A stretch of DNA of 64,000 bases from Hyphomonadaceae bacterium UBA5336 (lineage in GTDB: Bacteria > Pseudomonadota > Alphaproteobacteria > Caulobacterales > Hyphomonadaceae), in contig DHQO01000022.1 of assembly GCA_002408125.1 (NCBI GenBank), positions 124,001 through 188,000 of the forward strand, read 5' to 3'. Both the position numbers and the translations under genes were made by a program. Shown here in pieces: positions 45,573 to 55,743 of the stretch (position 1 is its first letter; each line of letters opens with the position of its first letter). The notes under the pieces were generated by a model, which ran no database searches, had not been told where the DNA came from, and saw only the letters and a program-made list of their open reading frames with translations.

Positions 45573-46780
45573 GGCAGAACTCCAGCAGCCCTTGCGATGG
45601 CGCGCAAGCCCAAGCCCAGCGCGACGAGCACCACGAAGCCGCCGGCCAGGTTTGCCAGCGGCCCGTTGGCATGGGCGCCGAGCATGGATTTCCGGTTCAT
45701 CACGATGAGCAGGAACACTGCCACGATCGGGAGCAGCAGCCCGTTGGCGTATTGCGCGATCAGGATGAGCTCGACCGGGCGGATATTCATCAGGCCGATG
45801 GCAAGGCCGATCGCCACCACGGTGAGTGCCGTGCCGCGAAACCAGAGCTGGTGGCGGTCGGTGCCGCCACCCATCAGTTCGCCGAGCACGAATCCGGTCG
45901 CCATGGGCGCGGTGATCGCCGAGGTCAGCCCCGCCGCGAAGAGGCCTGCGCCGACCAGATAGCGCGCGAGGACGCCGAAGGTTGGCTCGATGGCGCGCGC
46001 CATGTCGGTTGCCGAACTGATCTCCGCGGCCATGCCGAACAGGCTGGAGGCGGCGGTGGCCAGCACCAGGATCGAGATCAGCCCGCCAAGGCCGATGGAG
46101 ACTGCCGCCTCGCTGCGGGCTTCGTGGATCGCATCCTCGCCCGTGCCCCATTTGCGGCGCGTGGCGGCAGCGTGAAGGAACAGATTGTACGGCACGATGG
46201 TGGTTCCGATCAGGGCGACGGTGGTCATCAGCCCGCCGTCCGGAATGCGCGGGATGAAGCCGGCGGCCAGCGCGCCGAAATCCGGTCTCACGAGCAAGGC
46301 GGCGGCGACAAAGGCAAGGCCCATCACGGCAACGAGCCCGACCAGCACCTTCTCCAGCACCTGGTATCCACCGAACCAGAGCAGGGCGGCGGCAAGACCT
46401 GCCAGAGCTGCGAGGATGATCCGCCGGTCCACCGCGCCCTCGCCGAGCAGGGCCTCGATGCCGAGCACGCCGCCGGTGAGATTGCCCGCCTCATAGGCCG
46501 AGTTGCCTATGGCAAGGGCTGCGAGCACAAGCCCGCCGGCGAGCCATTTCAGCGGTCCGGAGCTTGCCGCCTGCATCAATGCTTCGCCGAGGCCGAGCCG
46601 CGCGCCGGCGCCGAGCCGGGCGGCCATGTCCTGCAGGAGCACGGTAGCGAGCGTGGCAAAGACCAGCGTCCAGACCAGCGCGAAACCGAAATTCGCGCCT
46701 GCCAGCGTGCAGGTCGTCACCGTGCCCGGGCCGATGAATGCGGCGGCAACCAGGGCGCCGGGGCCGGGCCGCCATTTCAT
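45569..46780 (-). CDS. NRAMP-family transporter of the 5-oxoproline operon
   Basis: The 403-residue membrane protein has about eleven hydrophobic segments and the NRAMP fold order. The TM1 metal motif DPGN of MntH is replaced by GPGT (17-20, in AFIGPGTVTTCTLAGA) and the TM6 MPH motif by VPYN (about 195). Without the aspartate, asparagine and methionine ligands, Mn/Fe transport is unlikely. Bacillus YcsG is an NRAMP homologue in the same operon as the pxp genes, so an organic or oxoproline-like substrate is inferred. It overlaps both neighbours by ATGA. Not labelled mntH for this reason. Confidence 0.8.
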   Translation of the reverse strand: MKWRPGPGALVAAAFIGPGTVTTCTLAGANFGFALVWTLVFATLATVLLQDMAARLGAGARLGLGEALMQAASSGPLKWLAGGLVLAALAIGNSAYEAGNLTGGVLGIEALLGEGAVDRRIILAALAGLAAALLWFGGYQVLEKVLVGLVAVMGLAFVAAALLVRPDFGALAAGFIPRIPDGGLMTTVALIGTTIVPYNLFLHAAATRRKWGTGEDAIHEARSEAAVSIGLGGLISILVLATAASSLFGMAAEISSATDMARAIEPTFGVLARYLVGAGLFAAGLTSAITAPMATGFVLGELMGGGTDRHQLWFRGTALTVVAIGLAIGLMNIRPVELILIAQYANGLLLPIVAVFLLIVMNRKSMLGAHANGPLANLAGGFVVLVALGLGLRAIARAAGVLP

Positions 46781-47940
46781 TGCGACGCTCCGGCGCCGGT
46801 AATGCCGCGCTCGGTGGTGAGATAGGTGGCAAAACTTGCGAGCCAGTGGCTGCCTTCATAATGCGTATCGGAGACCGCCGCGACGCCGGTCTCGCGATGG
46901 ATTTCTGCGGCGGCGATGAGGCCGGTGCGGCGCGGATCATCCTCCGGCAGGGCGGAGGCGATGCCCTCGAGCGCCCAGGCGCGCGAGAGATTGACGCCAT
47001 CGAGATGGACGAGCTTGCCGTCGGACGGGTCGAGCACGATGCCAGGCGCGAGCCAGTCGCCGGATCCGTCCGTAGGCAGACCGGGCAGGAAGTCGGTGAG
47101 CCAGGCGGCATATTCCGCCTGCGGCAGGACGCGGCGCATCAGGTCTGCTTCCATCAGGCAGGGCGAGAGGAAGTCCTCGCCGGACGGCTCATAGCTCAGC
47201 GGGCAGTTCGTGTCCCGAAGATGGAACTCCACGGACTTGGCGATGAGCGCGGCTTCCAGCTCCGTGTCGCCGACCTGGCGGGCATAATCCACCATCAGGC
47301 CGAAGGCGAAAGCGGTCTGGTTGTGGGTACCTAGCCGCACAGGATAGGAGAGGCGCGGCAGCCAGCCGAGGACGCGCGCGACAATCGCATCTTCCAGCGG
47401 GCGTAGGGTTTCACGCCATTCGGTGAGCTTGGGATCCTCGCTTTCGTCCAGTTCGGCGATGAGCTGGAGATACCAGGCGATGCCATAGGGGCGCTCGAAC
47501 CCGGCGCGATAGTCCGGCGCGTAATAATCCATCTCGCCAGCCATCTTCTCGGTGGTGAAGCTCTGATCCAGCGCGGCGATGATCGCCTCGCGCCAGTCCG
47601 CGCCGACCTCGCCCTTCAGTGTGCGGACAAGTAGCCAGTGACCGTGCACGGAAGAATGCCAGTCATAGCAGCCATAGAACATCGGCGTGAGGGCGCGCGG
47701 CGTGGCCACGTCGCCATCGCTTTCCATGACATGGGAGATCTTGTTGGGATAGGGACGGTGGATGCAGTCGAGCGCCAGCCGGGCAAAGCGCTCCTGGGTC
47801 GTGGCAGGCTCGGGCAGGGCAGGGCGTTCTGGCGCGGGCGTGGCGGCCTCCATTGCAGGCTCTTCAGGCGGCGCATCGGCCTCGGTGCAGGCGCTCAGGC
47901 CCAATGCAGCGCCGATGAGCGCGCCAGTCAGATATCTCAT
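46777..47940 (-). CDS. DUF2891 lipoprotein
   Basis: The 387-residue protein starts at ATG 47940 and has a lipobox LSAC (Cys18), then an acidic Pro/Ala linker. The mature part is a DUF2891 domain: ARLALDCIHRPYPNKISHVM, FYGCYDWHSSVHGHW, ERPYGIAWYLQLIAEL, NQTAFAFGLMVDYARQ and HYEGSHWLASFATYL are typical. The domain is probably an alpha/alpha-barrel with unknown activity. It overlaps the NRAMP-like start by ATGA, so it heads the pxp operon. Confidence 0.8.
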   Translation of the reverse strand: MRYLTGALIGAALGLSACTEADAPPEEPAMEAATPAPERPALPEPATTQERFARLALDCIHRPYPNKISHVMESDGDVATPRALTPMFYGCYDWHSSVHGHWLLVRTLKGEVGADWREAIIAALDQSFTTEKMAGEMDYYAPDYRAGFERPYGIAWYLQLIAELDESEDPKLTEWRETLRPLEDAIVARVLGWLPRLSYPVRLGTHNQTAFAFGLMVDYARQVGDTELEAALIAKSVEFHLRDTNCPLSYEPSGEDFLSPCLMEADLMRRVLPQAEYAAWLTDFLPGLPTDGSGDWLAPGIVLDPSDGKLVHLDGVNLSRAWALEGIASALPEDDPRRTGLIAAAEIHRETGVAAVSDTHYEGSHWLASFATYLTTERGITGAGASQ

Positions 47941-48045
47941 GTCTTGTTTCCGGCCATCGGTAAATTGATACAGGCGTATGGCTGATTGCCATACGCCTGT
48001 GTTCATTCCTGCGAGATGGTTGGCCGGGTGGCAAGCCGTCAGGCG

Positions 48046-49512
<1,467 letters not shown>

Positions 49513-49735
49513 ACCTCGTGCCCCTTCTGAAACCTGATGAGCGGGAAATGTCCCGTTCCGCTACGCCCCGGTTTGGCACATAGGAGTGGAATTACGGTTT
49601 AGGGGAATGTTGAAATTTATGGGAATTTTCCGGGAGTGTGCTGCGCAGCTTCCAGATGATCTGGCGCTTGGGCATTTTGCGCGAAGCAGCTAGAGAAAAA
49701 GTGAAGGGCCGCAGGAAGAAAAGGGGTACACCACA

Positions 49736-50902
49736 ATGCCGAAACTGATCGCGCCGATGGTGCCGAGAGACCCGAAGGATGCCCACCGGGCGGCGACCCC
49801 GCTGGAACTGTTCTTCGACCTTGTCTTCGTGATCGCCATCGCGGCAGCGGCCGTTGGCCTCCATCATAGTGTGGCCGAAAACCATGCGCTGGAGGGCCTT
49901 GCCTATTTCTGCGTGGCCTTCTTCGCCATCTGGTGGGCCTGGATGAACTTCACCTGGTTCGCCTCGGCCTATGACAATGACGATACGGTCTACCGCCTGC
50001 TGGTGATGGTGATCCTGGCGGGCGCCCTCGTGATGGCAGCGGGTATCCCGAAAATGTTTGATGGGCTGAACGTGGCCGGCGGGGTGACCGGCTATGTCAT
50101 TATGCGCGTCGGCATGGTTGCGCTCTGGCTGCGTGCGGCGGCGGGCGATCCGGCGCGCCGGCGCACGGCGCTGGCCTATGCGGCGGGCATCACGCTTGCG
50201 CAGGTCTACTGGGTTGGCTTTGCCCTGGCCCAGCCGCTCGCCGTTCATGTGTCGCTTGGCCTCTTTCTCCTGGGGGTTGTCATCGAGCTTGCCGTGCCGG
50301 CCGTGGCCGAGCGGTTTGCCACCACGCCCTGGCATCGCCATCACATTATCGAGCGCTATGGCCTGTTGAATATCATCGTCCTGGGCGAGACGCTGCTGGC
50401 CGGCGTGATGGCGCTGCAGCAATCGGGCGGGGATCATTTCAGCCCCACGCTGATTGCGACGGCGGTGGCTGCGCTGGTCGTGGTGTTCGTGATGTGGTGG
50501 GTCTATTTCACCGACGAGGACCACCTCACCTCCCATGAGCTGCCCGATGCCCTGCTCTGGGGCTATGGGCATCTCCTGATCTTTGCCGCCGGAGCGGCGG
50601 TGGGGGCGGGCTTTGCCGTGCTCGTCGATACGCTCACCCATCATGCGCATATCGAGCTGGGCACCGCCTATCTCGCTGTCGGCATTCCGGTGGCGGTCTA
50701 TTTCGCCGGGCTCTGGTTCGTGCGCGACCGCAAATGCCTGACCGGGCCGGCGGTGCATGTGTTGCTCGCCGGCGCGCTGGTGATCCTGGCGGCGCTGGCG
50801 CTGGGGGCAGGCATGTTCTCGCTGGCGGGGATTGCGGTGGTGACAGCGGGCCTGCGGACCTGGCTGGCGCGGACGGCGGTTGTGCGTGAGGCGGTCAGCT
50901 AG
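49736..50902 (+). CDS. ltrA: Low temperature requirement protein A (LtrA) family membrane protein
   Basis: The 388-residue protein has about nine to ten transmembrane segments. The opening AATPLELFFDLVFVIAIAAA, WAWMNFTWFASAYDNDD, WHRHHIIERYGLLNIIVLGE and WWVYFTDED are typical of LtrA proteins. The function is unknown beyond the cold-sensitive phenotype described in Listeria. Its TAG stop overlaps the convergent Rieske gene stop at CTAG. Confidence 0.8.
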   Translation: MPKLIAPMVPRDPKDAHRAATPLELFFDLVFVIAIAAAAVGLHHSVAENHALEGLAYFCVAFFAIWWAWMNFTWFASAYDNDDTVYRLLVMVILAGALVMAAGIPKMFDGLNVAGGVTGYVIMRVGMVALWLRAAAGDPARRRTALAYAAGITLAQVYWVGFALAQPLAVHVSLGLFLLGVVIELAVPAVAERFATTPWHRHHIIERYGLLNIIVLGETLLAGVMALQQSGGDHFSPTLIATAVAALVVVFVMWWVYFTDEDHLTSHELPDALLWGYGHLLIFAAGAAVGAGFAVLVDTLTHHAHIELGTAYLAVGIPVAVYFAGLWFVRDRKCLTGPAVHVLLAGALVILAALALGAGMFSLAGIAVVTAGLRTWLARTAVVREAVS

Positions 50903-51999
50903 CTCCGCCAACTCAACACCGTCGGCTGGATCGGGTTTTCGAAATTGCCGCCATTGCTGCGCCAGTCGCTCCAGCGCCGTTTCAGCGTGCGATACCACTT
51001 CGCCTGCACGTCGATATCGTCGATCCACATCATGGCGGACTGATATTTCATGCCCTCGTTCTGCAGGTCGACCATGCGGCCATCCTGACCCAGAAACATG
51101 CGCGCAGCCGGCTTGAAGATCGGGATGGCGAGGTTGAGCAGCGGCGCGCCGGTCCACCAGGTGATCTGGGTGATGCGCGTTTTCTTCGGCGCCTGGGGCG
51201 TCAGGCAGGTGAGGGTGAGCAGCCGGGCCTTGTCGTTTTCGACAATCTCCCAGCGATAGCCCGGGAGCTGGAACAGGATCTCTGTCGTCACCAGCCCGCC
51301 GAACAGGGCCTTGTAGGCCAGCGAGTTCGAGCTCGGCTGGTGGCGGGCGATGGCCCAGCCCCGCTCGCGCGGCTCAAACGGCTTTTCCTTCACCTTGAGG
51401 CCCACCGAAGGCGGGCGCCACCACCACTGATTATGCACGAAGGGCACATGCGCCGGGTCCATCAGGCCGACCACGGCATCGTCCATATGCGCGTTGAACA
51501 CCTCGGAGATCACGAATTTCGGCTTGTCCGGCAGCGGGCCGAATTCCGGCGGGGCGATACAGGGCTCGCCGGCCTCGCGCGGGTCATGGGCGACATAGAC
51601 ATAGACGCAGCCATTGGCTTCATGGGCGGGATAGGCGCGCACCTTGAAGCGGGTGGAGTCATAGGGCTCCTTGCCCGTCAGCGAGGGCATGTGCCTGCAC
51701 ACGCCATCCTTGCCGAAGCGCCAGCCATGATAGGGGCACTCCACCGTGGCCTCGCCATCGGTGTCGACCTGCTTGCCGGCGCTGAGCGGGACAAGCCGGT
51801 GCGGGCAGATATCGCGCAGGGCGAGCACCTCGCCGCTTGTCGTCCGCCCGAGCAGGACAGGCTCGCCGAGGATGATGCGCCGGAACTGTTTGCCCGGCTT
51901 CAGTTCCTTCGAGGTCGCGGCGAAATACCAGCTGTCGGTCAGGAAGCCGTCAGTCGTGATGCCCTTCTGCGCGGCGTCGAGATGTGCGGAGTCTGCCAT
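50899..51999 (-). CDS. Rieske [2Fe-2S] oxygenase, ring-hydroxylating type
   Basis: The 366-residue protein has the Rieske motif CPHR (in LRDICPHRLVPLSAG) and CPYHGW (in VECPYHGWRFGKDG), i.e. CxH-x-CxxH. The mononuclear iron region is in DDAVVGLMDPAHVPFVHNQW, with the usual D/H ligands. It belongs to the alpha-subunit family of aromatic or alkyl ring-hydroxylating oxygenases that act in the cytosol; the substrate is not predictable. No reductase or small subunit is adjacent, so it is either a standalone type or relies on partners elsewhere. Confidence 0.88.
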   Translation of the reverse strand: MADSAHLDAAQKGITTDGFLTDSWYFAATSKELKPGKQFRRIILGEPVLLGRTTSGEVLALRDICPHRLVPLSAGKQVDTDGEATVECPYHGWRFGKDGVCRHMPSLTGKEPYDSTRFKVRAYPAHEANGCVYVYVAHDPREAGEPCIAPPEFGPLPDKPKFVISEVFNAHMDDAVVGLMDPAHVPFVHNQWWWRPPSVGLKVKEKPFEPRERGWAIARHQPSSNSLAYKALFGGLVTTEILFQLPGYRWEIVENDKARLLTLTCLTPQAPKKTRITQITWWTGAPLLNLAIPIFKPAARMFLGQDGRMVDLQNEGMKYQSAMMWIDDIDVQAKWYRTLKRRWSDWRSNGGNFENPIQPTVLSWRS

Positions 52000-52039
52000 T
52001 CCGGCCTCTTAGCATGGCGGTTCCGGGCGCGCGAGAGAC

Positions 52040-52996
52040 CTATTCGGCGGCTTCGGCGAACACGTCCGAGCCGTGCGGTTCGGCATATCCGCGCGGGTCC
52101 GGATGGATGATGACATCTGCGGCGGGGAACTCATTCAGGATAGCCCGCTCGACCTTGACCATGGCTTGGTGCGCTTCGATCAGGCTGAGATTGGGCGACA
52201 GTTCGGCGTGGAACTGGATGTGGACATAGGGACCGGACGCGCGCGTGCGCAGGTCATGCACGCCGAGCAGGACACCCTGTGACATGGCCAGCTCGCAGAT
52301 CCGCGCGCGCGCCTCGTCGGATAGTTCCCGGTCGAGCAGCTGGTCCCAGCCGCCGCGGGCGACCTCAATCGCGGTCCAGACCAGCCATAGGGCCACCAGA
52401 AACCCGACCAGCGGATCAGCCCAGCGCCAGCCCAGGAAACCTGCCGCGCCAATGCCGACGATCACAGCCAGATTGGCCGAAAGGTCGGCGGCATAGTGGG
52501 CCCGGTCGCCTCTGGTGGCGACCGACCCGGTCTTCGCCACGGCGCGCGTCTGGGCATAGATCAGGGCGAGGGTCAGCCCGATCGAGATGCACATCACCAT
52601 CAGGGCAAGACCGCTCTCGGCAATCGGCCGGGGATCGCGCAGGCGCTCAATGGCTTCCAGCGCGACCAGAAAGGCCGACACGCCCACCAGCGCGGCCTGC
52701 ACCATGGCGGCAAAGGCCTCGGCCTTGCCATGACCATAGCGGTGCTCGTTATCGGGCGGGGCGGCGGCGTACATCACTGCCAGCAGGGTGAACAGCGAGG
52801 CCACGCCATCCAGGCCGCTATCGGCGAGCGAGGAGAGCATCGCCACCGAACCTGAAGCGAGCCAGGCCCAGAGTTTCAGCGCGATGAGCACCGTTGCCGT
52901 GGCGACCGAAAGGCGTGCCACCGTCCTTGTGATCTTCGCTGCCTCGGCTGCGCGCATGCCGCCGGGCAATGCTTCATGACTGATATCATGGGCCAT
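52040..52996 (-). CDS. Cation diffusion facilitator (CDF) exporter
   Basis: The 318-residue protein starts at ATG 52996 (GGAGGCG upstream). Six predicted TM helices and the CDF metal site are visible: SSLADSGLDGVASL in TM2 and HYAADLSAN in TM5 (HxxxD), then the cytosolic C-terminal domain with YVHIQFHAEL. It exports Zn, Fe or Co in exchange for protons; the DxxD-type site here fits Fe/Zn-like FieF members. The neighbouring Rieske and lyase genes do not suggest a metal. Confidence 0.88.
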   Translation of the reverse strand: MAHDISHEALPGGMRAAEAAKITRTVARLSVATATVLIALKLWAWLASGSVAMLSSLADSGLDGVASLFTLLAVMYAAAPPDNEHRYGHGKAEAFAAMVQAALVGVSAFLVALEAIERLRDPRPIAESGLALMVMCISIGLTLALIYAQTRAVAKTGSVATRGDRAHYAADLSANLAVIVGIGAAGFLGWRWADPLVGFLVALWLVWTAIEVARGGWDQLLDRELSDEARARICELAMSQGVLLGVHDLRTRASGPYVHIQFHAELSPNLSLIEAHQAMVKVERAILNEFPAADVIIHPDPRGYAEPHGSDVFAEAAE

Positions 52997-53199
52997 TTTC
53001 GGCTCGCCTCCTTGCGAAATCATGATTTGGTTTCGCGCTCGGCTTCTATATAGGGTAAATTCAAAATCATAACAATTACAGATACTTGAATGAGATTGAA
53101 AGGCGATTTCATTCGCAACTGGGCCATGGTGCGGCGCAATAGACTTTGACCGCCCGGAGGGTGGGAACTAGCTTCGGGCAATCTTGTGGGAGAGCCAAA

Positions 53200-54255
53200 A
53201 TGACAGCACGCACGCCGCGCCAGTTCTTCAAGCCGCTCGCCGCCGGCGCGCCCGAGCCCTATCGCGAGCTGCCGGTGAAGCTGGAGCGGATGATCCACTT
53301 CGTCCCGCCGCATATCGAGAAGGTCCGCGCCAAGGTGCCGGGCATGGCCGATCAGGCCGATGTGATCCTCGCCAATCTGGAAGACGCGATCCCGGCCGAT
53401 GCCAAGGAGGCTGCGCGCGCCGGCGCGGTGGAAATGGCTTCCATGCTGGACTGGCAGGCGAAGGGCACGGGCTTCTGGAGCCGGGTCAATCCGCTCAACT
53501 CGCCCTGGTTTCTCGATGATGTCACAGAGCTTGTGATGAAGGCCGGAAACCAGCTCGACGTGCTGATGATCCCGAAGGTCGAAGGCCCGTTCGATATCCA
53601 TTATTGCGATCAGCTCCTTGCACAACTCGAAGCCAGGGCCGGCCTCACCCGTCCGATCCTCCTGCACGCCATTCTCGAAACCGCCGAAGGCGTCGCGCGG
53701 GTGGAGGAAATCGCGCTCGCCAGCCCGCGCATGCAGGGCATTTCGCTCGGGCCGGCCGACCTCGCGGCGAGCCGCAAGATGAAGACGACGCGCGTCGGCG
53801 GCGGCCACCCGTTCTACCGCGTCATCGACGATCCCCACGAGGACGGATCCCCCCGCGCCACAGCCCAGCAGGACCCCTGGCATTACACGCTCGCCCGCAT
53901 GGTGGATGCGTGCGGCATGGCGGGCATCAAGCCCTTTTACGGCCCGTTCGGCGACATTGCCGACCTGGAAGCCTGCGAGCAGCAGTTCCGCAACACATTC
54001 CTGATGGGCTGCGTTGGCACCTGGAGCCTGCATCCGAACCAGATCGCCATCGCCAAGAAAGTGTTCAGCCCGGACCCGGATGAGGTGAAACTCGCCCGCC
54101 GCATCCTTGAAGCCATTCCCGATGGCCGGGGCGTGGCCATGCTCGACGGCAAGATGCAGGACGATGCGACCTGGAAACAGGCCAAGGTGATCGCGGATCT
54201 CGCCGATATCGTCGCCGCCAAGGATCCCGATCTTGCCGCCGCTTACAGCGCCTGA
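53200..54255 (+). CDS. HpcH/HpaI-family CoA-ester lyase
   Basis: The 351-residue protein starts at ATG 53200 with GGGAGAG upstream. The citrate lyase beta / malyl-CoA lyase barrel is recognised by VILANLEDAIPADAK, ILLHAILETAEGVARVEEI, QGISLGPADLAASRKMKT and GTWSLHPNQIAIAKKVFSP. Members cleave malyl-CoA, methylmalyl-CoA or citramalyl-CoA. It overlaps the following acetyltransferase by 23 bases. The 40-residue head suggests the larger malyl-CoA lyase-like type. A second homologue is at 60775. Confidence 0.82.
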   Translation: MTARTPRQFFKPLAAGAPEPYRELPVKLERMIHFVPPHIEKVRAKVPGMADQADVILANLEDAIPADAKEAARAGAVEMASMLDWQAKGTGFWSRVNPLNSPWFLDDVTELVMKAGNQLDVLMIPKVEGPFDIHYCDQLLAQLEARAGLTRPILLHAILETAEGVARVEEIALASPRMQGISLGPADLAASRKMKTTRVGGGHPFYRVIDDPHEDGSPRATAQQDPWHYTLARMVDACGMAGIKPFYGPFGDIADLEACEQQFRNTFLMGCVGTWSLHPNQIAIAKKVFSPDPDEVKLARRILEAIPDGRGVAMLDGKMQDDATWKQAKVIADLADIVAAKDPDLAAAYSA

Positions 54256-54718
54256 CACGCCCTTTGAAATCCGCCGCAGCGACCTGACCGAGCCGGAGGT
54301 CATCGCGCTGCTCGAATTTCATGTTGCCGACATGCTGGCGGTTTCCCCGCCGGGCACCTCCTTTGCGCTCGATCTGGGTGCGCTGAAAGCACCCGGCATG
54401 TCGGTCTTTGCCCTGTGGGCCGGCGACCGCGTGGCCGGCTGCGGGGCGATGAAGCAGCACGATGCGGATATGGTCGAGCTGAAATCCATGCGCGCGCATC
54501 CGGATTTTCGCGGCAAGGGTGCCGGCCGGCAGATGCTGGAGCATCTCATCGCCGAGGCGCGCGCCCTGGGCTGTCGCGAGATCAGGCTGGAGACGGGCAC
54601 GTCGCAGCATTTCGCCCCCGCCATCGCGCTTTACAGGCGCTATGGCTTTGTCTCCTGCCCGGCCTTTGCCGACTACTCCCTCACCGAACACAACCAGTAT
54701 TTCGTGCTGGGGCTTTAG
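54233..54718 (+). CDS. GNAT-family N-acetyltransferase
   Basis: The 161-residue protein has the GNAT acetyl-CoA loop MRAHPDFRGKGAGRQMLEHL (Q/RxxGxG/A) and later AIALYRRYGFVSC. The likely start is TTG 54233 with AAGGA eight bases upstream, overlapping the lyase gene by 23 bases and so probably coupled. The family acetylates amines; the substrate is unknown. Confidence 0.75.
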   Translation: MPPLTAPDTPFEIRRSDLTEPEVIALLEFHVADMLAVSPPGTSFALDLGALKAPGMSVFALWAGDRVAGCGAMKQHDADMVELKSMRAHPDFRGKGAGRQMLEHLIAEARALGCREIRLETGTSQHFAPAIALYRRYGFVSCPAFADYSLTEHNQYFVLGL

Positions 54719-54731
54719 CCCCTCTCTCTCC

Positions 54732-54889
54732 CGATTCCCCGCGACTTGATCGCGGGGCCCAGCTCCTGCCCGTTTTGCTACGCCGCATGGTGAGACAGAT
54801 ATGCGCGCAGTGCCGCTCCGATCTCTCGCGGCCATCTCTCCTGTAGCCCCTTTCAGAGCTGGACCCCGCGGTCGAGCCGCGGGGAATCG
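54732..54889. repeat. Pair of inverted 34-base palindromic repeats
   Basis: Left unit 54732-54766 and right unit 54856-54889 are near-identical inverted copies, each with its own CCCCGCG/CGCGGGG hairpin core. The 90-base interior has no gene. The structure resembles a small REP/BIME-like or MITE-like unit. Confidence 0.65.
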
Positions 54890-54988
54890 GTGCTGGAGGA
54901 GGTGAATTGCACGCCCCTCCACACCGCCCATGCCAAACGCCCCGCACGCCCGGATAGGCGCCGGCAACAGGGCTCACTTGCCGGGGCT

Positions 54989-55585
54989 TCATGGCGGCAG
55001 GGGGCGGTTGAGCCGCTCGCGGGCCAGTGCGTCGCACACCATCACCACATCCTGGTCCCGGTCCATCAGATCGCCGCACACGCCGGGCGGCAGGCCGGGG
55101 CGCAGGGGGCTTGTGCGTGAGCTGGCCCGCCGGGCAAGCCAGCATGCCATGCGCCGGATCGCCGGCGCGGGATCGGCCACCAGCGCGGCCAGCGCGCACA
55201 GGCGCGATTCCAGACCGGTTGTTGCGTGCACAGGGAGGCTGCCCAAGGCAGGAACCGCCGCGCTGTCGCTGGCCGGCAAACGCAGGTCCGGCAAGGGATC
55301 GAACAGCGCGAATCCGGGCGTTTTCGAGCGGTTTTCCCCGGGTTTCGCGGCGGGGGCATGCCGTGGACGCGCTTCGGGCACAGCCTTAGCAGCCAGGTTT
55401 TCCGCCAGGATCAGGAGCAGGCGCCGCGCGGCCGCCTCGGCCCGGCGCAGCTGCCCGAAGGCGCGCGACCAGGCCGGGCCGGGCAGCCAACCCGCCGACC
55501 GCCCCGTCAGATCGCGCAGGCCGGCCAGCGTGGCACGCACAAGGCGCCAGCCGAGGTCCAGGGCAGAGTGAGTGCGCGCATCCAT
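54989..55585 (-). CDS. Hypothetical protein, helical
   Basis: The 198-residue product, taken from ATG 55585, opens MDARTHSALDLGWRLVRATL with a helical N-terminal half (GLRDLTGRSAGWLPG, RAEAAARRLLLILAENLA) and an Ala/Pro/Arg-rich middle. A C-terminal helix MACWLARRASS is visible. The composition is plausible coding with GC-rich third positions. No family is recognised. It is flanked by two palindromic repeat units. Confidence 0.4.
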   Translation of the reverse strand: MDARTHSALDLGWRLVRATLAGLRDLTGRSAGWLPGPAWSRAFGQLRRAEAAARRLLLILAENLAAKAVPEARPRHAPAAKPGENRSKTPGFALFDPLPDLRLPASDSAAVPALGSLPVHATTGLESRLCALAALVADPAPAIRRMACWLARRASSRTSPLRPGLPPGVCGDLMDRDQDVVMVCDALARERLNRPLPP

Positions 55586-55643
55586 GGCCCAGAGCCTGGC
55601 ACCGAAGGCAAGTGGGTCGGATTTCTCCGTCTCTCGGCTCAAC

Positions 55644-55730
55644 ATGTAGGGTGCATGGAGGCCAAAGGCCGATATGCACCGCAGGGCCCCGCTCTGGTGC
55701 ATGTCGCTTGCGCTCCATGCGCCCTACATG
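55644..55730. repeat. BIME-like inverted REP pair
   Basis: Two inverted REP-type units: 55644-55680 starts ATGTAGGGTGCATGGAG and closes on ATGCACC; 55695-55730 is the mirror-image unit starting at GGTGCATG and ending CATGCGCCCTACAT. Outer arms match at 17-18 positions. The spacing is 14 bases. Confidence 0.7.
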
Positions 55731-55743
55731 CTGGCGCGCCGCC

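Noticed and set aside
45569..46780. mntH (Mn2+ transporter) label
   Set aside because: The metal-binding DPGN and MPH motifs are absent, so the usual label is not supported.
45671..46825. 384-codon open frame on the plus strand
   Set aside because: Antisense to the NRAMP-like gene; composition of a shadow.
49592..51157. 521-codon open frame on the minus strand
   Set aside because: Antisense to ltrA, with His/Gln/Arg-rich low-complexity translation typical of shadows.
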